Shown: one piece after another, positions 8,001 to 12,647 of the stretch
How the letters are laid out: every line of letters begins with the position of its first letter
Position numbering within the stretch: position 1 is the stretch's first letter
From: Ignavibacteriales bacterium CG12_big_fil_rev_8_21_14_0_65_30_8
GTDB lineage: Bacteria > Bacteroidota > Ignavibacteria > Ignavibacteriales > Ignavibacteriaceae
Direction: 5' to 3'
Length of the DNA: 12,647 bases
Assembly: GCA_002783525.1 (NCBI GenBank)
Contig: PFGS01000011.1
Coordinates: 1 to 12,647 of the forward strand
Notes under the pieces: generated by a model
Database searches by the model: none
Seen by the model: only the letters and a program-made list of their open reading frames with translations
What the model was told of the DNA's origin: nothing
Translations under genes and position numbers: made by a program

Positions 8001-8238
8001 AAACCGTATTCAGAATATGAGAAAAGATTCCGGTTTTAATGTAACTGATAGAATTAAAATTGAATATTCAGGCAATAAAAAATTAAATAGTGCAATTAAT
8101 ATGTTTTGTGATTATGTTTCTAACGAAACTTTAGCTGATGAAATAAAGAATGTTGAAAACTTTAATGGTGCAGATAAAACTGATTGGCAAATAAATGATA
8201 TAAATTGTTCAATCCGTTTGGAAAGAGTAAAATCCTAA
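5086..8238 (+). CDS. ileS: isoleucyl-tRNA synthetase, type 2 (eukaryotic-like)
   Basis: IleRS (EC 6.1.1.5) charges tRNA-Ile and edits valine. The 1050 residues contain, in order, the N-terminal Rossmann half with FYEGPPTANGKPGIHHV (43-59), the CP1 editing domain with WTTTPWT (Thr223-225) and HIAPAFGVDDY (Asp323/324), the KMSKS loop at 597-601 (GMKMSKSKGN), the anticodon-binding domain with NWYIRRCRRRFW, and a long C-terminal region without a terminal zinc-cysteine cluster. This is the type 2, eukaryote-like architecture, generally less sensitive to mupirocin. The class I signature reads G55-I-H-H58 instead of H-x-G-H, the swapped GXHH form. The ATG at 5086 gives the standard N-terminus; no Shine-Dalgarno site precedes it, and the 24-base upstream gap leaves no room for a T-box. 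It likely shares a transcript with the genes from yggS onward. Confidence 0.98.
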   Translation: MFTQNLDKINYPEIENKILEFWEKNKIFEKSVSSKDESKPFTFYEGPPTANGKPGIHHVISRTLKDLVCRYKTMQGYKVNRKAGWDTHGLPVEIEVEKSLGIKHKSEIPEFGVEKYNKACRDSVFTYKDLWEKMTTRMGYWIDLDDAYITFTNNYIESVWWALKTLFDKGLIYKDYKIVPQDPHSETVLSSHELALGYRDTKDPSVYVLFKIKNSDEYFLVWTTTPWTLISNVALAVGEDIDYVKIKTEDKKIILAKERLGVLKGEYEILEEIKGSKLKNTEYEQLFDYLSVDKKAFYVLTGDFVSTEDGSGIVHIAPAFGVDDYELSKEFDLPMLQPVTRAGLFTNDIKDFAGQFVKDADPGIINKLKEEGKLYKKETITHSYPFSWRNDTVPIIYYARESWFIRTTQLAKRMVELNKTINWHPPEVGEGRFGNWLEENKDWALSRDRFWATPLPIWVNENGDSFAVGSIEELKEGFIEENGKRTKVSELKDIDLHKPFVDNILFEKDGKIFKRTPEVIDVWFDSGSMPFAQYHYPFENKELFEKTSFPSDYICEGVDQTRGWFYTMHAISTMLFDSVAYKNIIVNELILDKTGMKMSKSKGNTVDPFMLFDKYGADTTRWYLTVTSPPWRTTLFDEDGLKEVQRKFFGTLLNIYSFFALYANIDKFNYSEEKITFEKRPEIDRWILSKLGSIIIEYNKNMDGYNLTKAARLVSDFTIDQLSNWYIRRCRRRFWKSEMNENKLSAYQTLYECLITIIKMAAPFIPFITEELYLNLNSVTKKENFESIHLSHIPKPEYSNKELEDKMEIAQQVVYLTRAMRAKANLKVRQPLEKIMVVVDKSKQNAVKQMQDVILDEVNIKELVLLDDDSGIVNKTAKPNFKSIGPKFGKNVKKVAEAIRNFTKENIDSLVTNHNIDITIDGKSLAIALEDVEILGSEIKGWVVESTEGVTVAIDSELSDELIAEGLAREFVNRIQNMRKDSGFNVTDRIKIEYSGNKKLNSAINMFCDYVSNETLADEIKNVENFNGADKTDWQINDINCSIRLERVKS

Positions 8239-8241
8239 TTT

Positions 8242-8247
8242 AAGGAG
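8242..8247 (+). promoter_or_regulatory. strong Shine-Dalgarno site of the DksA-like gene
   Basis: AAGGAG lies 8 bases before the ATG at 8256, in the short gap after ileS. It selects that start over the in-frame ATG at 8334 and suggests high translation compared with the SD-less neighbours. Confidence 0.8.
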
Positions 8248-8255
8248 ATTTTAAA

Positions 8256-8939
8256 ATGGCAAAGAAGAAACCAATTAAAAAGAAAAAAACTAAATCAATA
8301 TCTAATAAAAAAAGCGGAAAAAAAGTAAAATCTATGGCTAAGAAAACTACCAGTAAAAAAACTACAGCAAAAAAGAAAACTTCGGCTGCAAAAGTTAAAA
8401 AAAACAAAGTTGTTAAAAAACCTAAAGCAGTTAAAAAAACCAGAAAAAAAGTTGTTAAAAAACGAGTTCAAGTAATTGATGATTTTGATGCAAGAGCAGC
8501 GGGTCGTGCTGAAGCTATAAAAAAAATAAAGGGTTACAGTAAAAAAGATCTGGAACATTTTAGAAAAATTATAATTGAAAAAAGAGATGAAATAATTACC
8601 CAGCTTCAGAACCTAAAAGAACAAATGATGGATACTTCAACTGGTGAATATATTAATGAAAATTCTCCTTATTCTTTGCATATGGCAGAGCAGGGCACTG
8701 ATGCAATGGAAAGAGAAAAAACTTTTCTGTATGCACAGAGAGAAACCAAATTTTTAGGATATTTAGAGGCAGCATTAAACAGAATTGATACAGGTACATA
8801 TGGTATATGTCTTGATTGTATTGAAGAACCAAAACATTTATGTGATTCATGTCCTCTAGTTCCCAAAGCGCGCCTGGAAGCAGTACCTCATAGCCAGGTT
8901 TGCGTGCCTATAAAACAACTACAAGAAAAAAAGGATTAA
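8256..8939 (+). CDS. TraR/DksA-type zinc-finger protein with lysine-rich N-terminal tail
   Basis: The C-terminal 130 residues belong to the TraR/DksA group, which binds the RNA polymerase secondary channel and modulates initiation. A coiled coil (about 95-175) carries Asp149-Ala150 at the turn, where DksA has its functional Asp and Ala. The zinc-finger region follows (DTGTYGICLDC, then KARLEAVPHSQVC). The cysteines are C185, C188, C196, C199 and C216: the second CxxC lies in an extra insert of about ten residues, and the usual final CxxC keeps only its first Cys. Residues 1-70 are 33 lysines plus Ala, Thr, Ser and Val, like a histone H1 tail, so nucleic-acid binding is plausible. The position between ileS and lspA matches B. 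subtilis ylyA. Runs of A in the tail region could be slippage-prone, but the frame is intact. DksA-like regulation is inferred. Confidence 0.88.
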   Translation: MAKKKPIKKKKTKSISNKKSGKKVKSMAKKTTSKKTTAKKKTSAAKVKKNKVVKKPKAVKKTRKKVVKKRVQVIDDFDARAAGRAEAIKKIKGYSKKDLEHFRKIIIEKRDEIITQLQNLKEQMMDTSTGEYINENSPYSLHMAEQGTDAMEREKTFLYAQRETKFLGYLEAALNRIDTGTYGICLDCIEEPKHLCDSCPLVPKARLEAVPHSQVCVPIKQLQEKKD

Positions 8940-9004
8940 TTTTTATAATTCAATAATTCTTTTTACTTACATTAAATCCTTAATAATAGAATATTATTTA
9001 AAAC

Positions 9005-9035
9005 CCATATATTTTTATATAGATGGATTCTTTTT
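9005..9035 (+). terminator. candidate intrinsic terminator after the DksA-like gene
   Basis: Bases 9005-9012 pair with 9019-9026 (CCATATAT against ATAGATGG, one mismatch) around a six-base loop, followed by a T-rich run (9028-9035). It lies 65 bases after the stop and 30 before the next ATG. The stem is AT-rich and weak, so it could be partial or not function. If real, it separates the yggS-ileS-DksA cluster from the transporter. Confidence 0.35.
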
Positions 9036-9056
9036 CTCTATAATTAATATTACCTG

Positions 9057-9899
9057 ATGATTGACATAATATTAGATACTTTATTAGAAAGCATTGGTAT
9101 TTCTTTGTTGGTTTTACTAATGATGATCATTGTTGATTTGATAAATGTAAAATCAAAAGGGAAATTACAAGTCATTCTTCAAGCCTCAAAAAAATGGAAG
9201 CAATATATTGTTGGTTCTTTGCTGGGTTCTGTACCGGGCTGTGTTGGATCATTTGCCGGCGTAAGTCTTTATATGCACGGAATAATAAGTTATGGCACAA
9301 TTGCAGGTTTAATGATCGCAACTTCAGGAGATGAAGCTTTTGTGATGCTAGCAATGTTCCCAAAAACTGCTGTTATAATTTTTATTATTCTTTTTGTAAT
9401 TGGTGTTTTTTCAGGCAGAATAATTGATTATCTGGTTTTAAGATTTAATATCCCACATTCACTTGATTGTAAAACCGAACAAATTCACAAAGACGAAAGA
9501 AATTATAAACATTATTTAAAAGAACATATTTGGCACCATTTAATAAAAGAACATGTTTGGAAAATATTTTTATGGACTTTTGGAGCACTTTTGATAATTG
9601 ATATAAGTACCAATTATTTAAATTTAAGTTCTTTGGCAAATGAGTATGTTTGGGTTGTTCTTTTATTAAGTGTTCTAATTGGGGTTAGTCCCGATTCCGG
9701 CCCCCATTTAATTTTTGTTTCTCTTTTTGCACAAGGAATTATTCCATTTTCAATATTATTGAGCAGTTCAATCGTTCAAGATGGCCACGGACTTTTACCT
9801 TTACTCTCTTTTTCTGTCAAAGATACCATAAGTATAAAGCTCTTTAATGTAGCAGTCGGTTTGATAATTGGTTCTATTTTGTTACTGATGGGCTTTTAA
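9057..9899 (+). CDS. putative 10TM heavy-metal exporter (arsenic/manganese efflux-like)
   Basis: This 280-residue inner-membrane protein resembles the putative 10TM heavy-metal exporter family (PF11449-like), members of which are annotated as arsenic efflux or manganese transporter proteins. Motifs are GSVPGCVGSF (57-66), TSGDEAF (89-95), SPDSGPH (211-217) and QDGHG (241-245). Segments 57-79 and 209-231 align without gaps at an offset of 152 residues (G..P, then VSL[YF]..GII[SP][YF]), showing an internal duplication as in two-half transporters. Between the halves, residues 134-166 form a hydrophilic loop with seven histidines and one cysteine, suited to metal binding. The start ATG lacks a Shine-Dalgarno site. 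It sits between the DksA-like gene and lspA, a place where the Firmicutes cluster has no gene. The ion is not determinable from sequence; manganese or another divalent metal is a guess. Confidence 0.78.
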   Translation: MIDIILDTLLESIGISLLVLLMMIIVDLINVKSKGKLQVILQASKKWKQYIVGSLLGSVPGCVGSFAGVSLYMHGIISYGTIAGLMIATSGDEAFVMLAMFPKTAVIIFIILFVIGVFSGRIIDYLVLRFNIPHSLDCKTEQIHKDERNYKHYLKEHIWHHLIKEHVWKIFLWTFGALLIIDISTNYLNLSSLANEYVWVVLLLSVLIGVSPDSGPHLIFVSLFAQGIIPFSILLSSSIVQDGHGLLPLLSFSVKDTISIKLFNVAVGLIIGSILLLMGF

Positions 9900-9973
9900 T
9901 AATTTATTTAATACTAAATGTTTTTTATCTTTTGTGTAGATTTATAAACAATATATACCAATAAAGGGCTTTT

Positions 9974-10597
9974 GTGAGAATATTATTTGTTTCTTTTTTT
10001 GTAATTCTAATCGATCAGGTATCTAAATTACTTGTTAAAGGATTTTCTTTCCCTATAATTAATTTTCATCATAATGGAATGTATGAAGGAGAAAGAATAA
10101 GAATATTGGGTGACTTTTTCCGCATTACATTTATTGAAAATCCGGGCATGGCTTTTGGAATTGATCCTGGAAGTAATTTTAAGTTTTGGATCTCTATCTT
10201 TTCAATTTTAGCAAGTATTGGAATTATTATTTATATGTACCTTATGAAAAAAGAAAAATTTACACTTAGATTTTCTCTTGCTTTAATTTTAGGTGGTGCA
10301 ATAGGTAATTTAATTGATAGATTATTCTACGGAATTTTTTATGGATATGGGCCTTTATTTTATGGTAGAGTAGTAGATTTTCTAGATGTAGATTTTTTCC
10401 ATTTCACTTTATTCGGTAAAACATTTGACAGGTGGCCGATTTTTAATGTTGCTGATGCTGCAGTTTCTATAGGTGTTATTATTTTATTGATATTCCACAC
10501 CAAAACTAGTGAAAAGAAACAGACTGATTTGAGTGAAGAAAATACAGCTCCCATTTTTATTGATAATGAAACTAAAGAAAATATTTCTTCAACCTAA
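9974..10597 (+). CDS. lspA: lipoprotein signal peptidase (signal peptidase II)
   Basis: LspA cleaves diacylglyceryl-prolipoproteins before the lipidated cysteine at the inner membrane (EC 3.4.23.36). The family motifs are present: IDQVSKLLVK (13-22), ENPGMAFG (55-62), GGAIGNLIDR (107-116), VVDF with catalytic Asp135, and FNVADAA with catalytic Asp161. Four membrane helices are visible. At 207 residues it is longer than the 164-residue E. coli enzyme: there is an insert between the GNLIDR and VVDF motifs, extra sequence between VVDF and FNVAD, and a polar tail of about 30 residues after the last helix. The start is GTG at 9974, since an in-frame TAA lies at 9962-9964 and no ATG fits; AAAGG (9963-9967) may serve as its ribosome site. 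rluD begins eight bases after the stop, so the two are probably cotranscribed. Confidence 0.96.
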   Translation: MRILFVSFFVILIDQVSKLLVKGFSFPIINFHHNGMYEGERIRILGDFFRITFIENPGMAFGIDPGSNFKFWISIFSILASIGIIIYMYLMKKEKFTLRFSLALILGGAIGNLIDRLFYGIFYGYGPLFYGRVVDFLDVDFFHFTLFGKTFDRWPIFNVADAAVSIGVIILLIFHTKTSEKKQTDLSEENTAPIFIDNETKENISST

Positions 10598-10605
10598 TTT
10601 TTTTA

Positions 10606-11580
10606 ATGGCAGAAATTATATCAGAAAAAAGATATGAATTTGTTATACCTGAAGGGAAACAAAAAGAAAGGCTTGATGTTTTTCTGACTAACTCAGTAGA
10701 AAATGCAACCCGTTCAAAAGTTCAAAAACTCATTGAATCCAAAAATGTAACAGTAAACGGAAAGTATGTAAAAGCAAGCTATCTTGTTCAACCAAAAGAT
10801 GTAATTATTGCAACCCACCCAATTGCACCAAGACCGGAAAAAGCTGAACCTGAAGATATTCCTCTGGACATAATTTATGAAGATAATTATCTTCTTGTAA
10901 TAAATAAACCAGCTGGAATGGTTGCACATCCGGCATATGCAAATTATACAGGTACACTTGTTAACGCTCTTCTTTATCATTCAGATAAACTAAGTAATGT
11001 AAACGAAAATTTTCGTCCGGGTATTGTTCATAGAATTGATAAAGAAACCAGCGGACTTTTAGTTGTTGCAAAAGATGATTGGACTCATGCTAAATTAGCT
11101 GAACAATTTTCAAAACATACTATTGAAAGAGAATATTGGGCCGTTGCCTGGGGATTATTTAAGGTAAGAAAAGGCGAAATAAACAGTAATATTGCAAGAA
11201 GCAAAAAAGACAGAAAAAAATATACTCACAGTGATACTGAAGGTAAAACAGCAACAACTTATTATGAAATAATTGATGAATATGATTTTACTTCTCTATT
11301 AAAATTGAATTTAAAAACCGGAAGAACACACCAAATAAGAGTTCATCTTGCATCTATCAATCACCCTGTCTTTGGTGATCCGGTTTACGGCGGGAGAGAA
11401 TTAATTTATGGCTCTTCTTTGCCAAAAGTAAAAAACAGATTAAATAATTTATTAAAAATTATGCCTCGTCAGGCACTGCACGCAAAAACACTTGGTTTTA
11501 TTCACCCAAAGAAAAATAAATTAGTCAGATTTGATTCAGAATTACCGGAAGATATGAAACTATTAATTACTAAATTATAA
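10606..11580 (+). CDS. rluD: RluD-type 23S rRNA pseudouridine synthase
   Basis: This 324-residue enzyme of the RluA/RluD family should convert uridines to pseudouridine in 23S rRNA. The N-terminal S4 RNA-binding domain covers about residues 20-70 (RLDVFLTNSVENATRSKVQ and NVTVNGKYVKASYLV). The catalytic domain has YEDNYLLVINKPAGMVAHP, then the catalytic loop HRIDKETSGL with nucleophile Asp145, then LKTGRTHQIRVHLA and HPVFGDPVYGG. The S4 domain and the length point to RluD rather than to the shorter RluA, although the exact target uridines cannot be read from sequence. The ATG follows lspA by eight bases in a T-rich spacer without a Shine-Dalgarno site. The pairing with lspA matches B. subtilis lspA-ylyB. 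An 82-base palindrome lies nine bases past the stop and may help terminate transcription. Confidence 0.95.
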   Translation: MAEIISEKRYEFVIPEGKQKERLDVFLTNSVENATRSKVQKLIESKNVTVNGKYVKASYLVQPKDVIIATHPIAPRPEKAEPEDIPLDIIYEDNYLLVINKPAGMVAHPAYANYTGTLVNALLYHSDKLSNVNENFRPGIVHRIDKETSGLLVVAKDDWTHAKLAEQFSKHTIEREYWAVAWGLFKVRKGEINSNIARSKKDRKKYTHSDTEGKTATTYYEIIDEYDFTSLLKLNLKTGRTHQIRVHLASINHPVFGDPVYGGRELIYGSSLPKVKNRLNNLLKIMPRQALHAKTLGFIHPKKNKLVRFDSELPEDMKLLITKL

Positions 11581-11589
11581 TGCTTAATT

Positions 11590-11671
11590 TGTCATTTCGA
11601 TGGAGTCATCGGCTGAGAAATCTTTTTTATAAAGAATAGATTTCTCGTTTCTACTCAACTTCGAAATGTCA
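11590..11671. repeat. 82-base imperfect palindromic repeat element
   Basis: Outer arms 11590-11600 (TGTCATTTCGA) and 11661-11671 (TCGAAATGTCA) pair at 10 of 11 positions. Inner arms 11615-11623 (GAGAAATCT) and 11638-11646 (AGATTTCTC) pair perfectly and extend a little past one mismatch into the T/A-rich loop. The stretches between outer and inner arms do not pair. There is no coding frame inside. The GTCATTTCGA and GAGAAATCT words resemble a dispersed intergenic palindrome common in Bacteroidota genomes, possibly a MITE- or REP-like element; that identity is from memory, not a search. It could also fold in RNA as the rluD terminator. Confidence 0.75.
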
Positions 11672-11710
11672 AGACTCGATTATCAACTACCTTTTTACAG
11701 CAGACTAATT

Positions 11711-11718
11711 TATCTTTG
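11711..11718 (+). promoter_or_regulatory. candidate Bacteroidota-type -7 element for cysS
   Basis: TATCTTTG fits the TAnnTTTG -7 consensus used by the Bacteroidota primary sigma factor and lies 29 bases before the cysS ATG, giving a plausible leader of about 20 to 25 bases. No clear TTG -33 box is seen at the expected distance, which lowers confidence. Confidence 0.35.
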
Positions 11719-11747
11719 CCTTTAACAATAATTTTATTTTAGATACA

Positions 11748-12647
11748 ATGATTCAGATTTATAACACATTAACGAAGAAGAAAGAAGAATTTAAACCAAT
11801 AGATCCTCCAAATGTACATATGTATGTTTGCGGGCCCACTGTATATGATTTTTTTCATATTGGTAATTCACGCACATTTATTATGACTGACATTATAAGA
11901 CGATACTTAGAATATGCAGGATATAAAGTAAAATATGTTATGAATATTACAGATGTTGACGACAAAATTATTGGCAAATCAATTGAAGAAAAAAAATCTT
12001 TTAAAGATGTGGGTGAAGAGTATGCAAACTATTTTCTTGAAGACATAAAAAAATTAAATATAAAAAAGGCTGATGTTTATCCAAGGCCAACCGAACATAT
12101 GAATAGCATTATAAATTTAATTAAAGAATTAGAAGAAAAAGGATTTGCTTACAATGTCAATGGTAATGTCTTTTATAATGTTTCAAAATTTGAAGGCTAT
12201 GGAAAACTAAGCGGAAAAATAATTGAGGATCTGGAATCAGGTTCAAGAATTGAAATAAATGAAGAGAAGAAAAATCCTTTGGATTTCTCTCTCTGGAAAA
12301 AAGCTAAAGAGGGTGAACCTTATTGGGAAAGTCCTTGGGGAAATGGAAGACCCGGATGGCACGTGGAATGTTCTGCAATGAGCTGCCTACATTTGGGTAC
12401 TACTTTTGATATTCATGCAGGTGGAAATGATCTTATTTTTCCGCATCACGAAAATGAAATCGCACAAAGTGAAGCAGCAAATGGTAAACCATTTGTAAAT
12501 TACTGGATGCATTTGGGATTCTTGAATATTGACAATGAAAAAATGTCTAAATCTCTGGGTAATTTTTTTACTGCAAGAGATGTATTAAAAAAATATTCAG
12601 CTGAAACAATAAGACTTTTCTTTTCTCAGGCTCATTATGGCGGTCCA
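11748..12647 (+). CDS. cysS: cysteinyl-tRNA synthetase, C-terminus cut by window edge
   Basis: CysRS (EC 6.1.1.16) charges tRNA-Cys. The frame is open from the ATG at 11748 to the window edge: exactly 300 codons of a protein usually near 460-500 residues, so the anticodon-binding part is missing. The class I signature is HIGN (37-40), normal for CysRS, and KMSKS is at 265-269. The four zinc ligands that select cysteine are present: Cys28, Cys208, His233 and Glu237 (E. coli Cys28, Cys209, His234, Glu238). The start MIQIYNTLTKKKEEF is the typical family N-terminus, and the conserved VYVCGPTVYD-like block follows as MYVCGPTVYD. No Shine-Dalgarno site precedes it. It is separated from rluD by 167 bases with a palindrome and a candidate promoter, so it is probably its own transcription unit. 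Confidence 0.97.
   Translation, partial: MIQIYNTLTKKKEEFKPIDPPNVHMYVCGPTVYDFFHIGNSRTFIMTDIIRRYLEYAGYKVKYVMNITDVDDKIIGKSIEEKKSFKDVGEEYANYFLEDIKKLNIKKADVYPRPTEHMNSIINLIKELEEKGFAYNVNGNVFYNVSKFEGYGKLSGKIIEDLESGSRIEINEEKKNPLDFSLWKKAKEGEPYWESPWGNGRPGWHVECSAMSCLHLGTTFDIHAGGNDLIFPHHENEIAQSEAANGKPFVNYWMHLGFLNIDNEKMSKSLGNFFTARDVLKKYSAETIRLFFSQAHYGGP

Noticed and set aside
8334..8336. Internal in-frame ATG in the DksA-like gene (codon 27)
   Set aside because: The following MAKK sequence mimics the real start, but only the ATG at 8256 has a strong Shine-Dalgarno site.
8295..8558. Minus-strand open frame opposite the lysine-rich tail
   Set aside because: Its Phe- and Ser-rich product is just the antisense of AAA/AAG lysine codons; there is no ribosome site or family match.
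9926..9934. TATCTTTTG as a promoter for lspA
   Set aside because: The spacer is three bases instead of two, and no -33 box is seen.
11856..11867. HIGN in CysRS as an altered signature
   Set aside because: HIGN is the usual form in cysteinyl-tRNA synthetases, unlike the GXHH swap in IleRS.
1..12647. CRISPR array, tRNA, rRNA, transposase, prophage or defence genes
   Set aside because: No regular spacer repeats, cloverleaf-like sequences or recognisable mobile or defence proteins were found on either strand.

Overview
The window is an AT-rich chromosomal segment from a bacterium that looks like the Bacteroidota/Ignavibacteria side of the FCB group. Reasons: low GC with AT-biased third codon positions, few Shine-Dalgarno sites, one good TAnnTTTG-type promoter match, a palindromic repeat of a style common in Bacteroidota, and protein sequences (IleRS, LspA, purine nucleoside phosphorylase) with FCB-like features. 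The placement is inferred from protein and motif style, not from a marker gene or a search. Almost everything is housekeeping. I see no rRNA, tRNA, CRISPR array, phage gene or transposase, and no intergenic gap exceeds 300 bases.

Layout. At the left edge, a minus-strand gene for a YqaA-type VTT/DedA-like membrane protein (1-438, cut by the window) diverges from an unrecognised very hydrophobic membrane protein (532-1182). That gene converges on pta (phosphate acetyltransferase, 1221-2198, minus), with a decayed hairpin between the two ends. A 187-base divergent region then opens a long plus-strand cluster: yggS (PLP homeostasis), a DivIVA-domain protein, a purine nucleoside phosphorylase, a four-helix membrane protein with a cytoplasmic coiled-coil tail, and ileS. 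These are joined by ATGA overlaps or gaps of 2 to 24 bases. A TraR/DksA-type zinc-finger protein with a lysine-rich N-terminus follows. After it come a 10TM-type metal-exporter homologue, lspA (lipoprotein signal peptidase) and rluD (23S rRNA pseudouridine synthase). After an 82-base imperfect palindrome and a candidate promoter, cysS begins and runs off the right edge (300 codons seen).

How the genes fit together. The order yggS - divIVA - ileS - DksA-like - lspA - rluD matches the cluster downstream of the division genes in Firmicutes (B. subtilis ylmE ... divIVA - ileS - ylyA - lspA - ylyB). Here a pnp plus membrane-coil pair sits between divIVA and ileS, and a metal transporter sits between the DksA-like gene and lspA. 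The cluster links translation (IleRS, RluD, CysRS), envelope processing (LspA) and probably cell-pole or division organisation (DivIVA and the membrane-coil protein).

Most notable points: IleRS carries a swapped GXHH signature in place of HXGH, a feature tied to extreme mupirocin resistance in type 2 IleRS. The membrane-coil protein shares a heptad segment with the adjacent DivIVA protein and is a candidate membrane partner. The DksA-like protein has a rearranged cysteine pattern and a histone-like lysine tail. The phosphorylase has Asp and Val where the classical guanosine/inosine enzyme has Asn and His. No wholly novel system such as a defence island or mobile element is evident.
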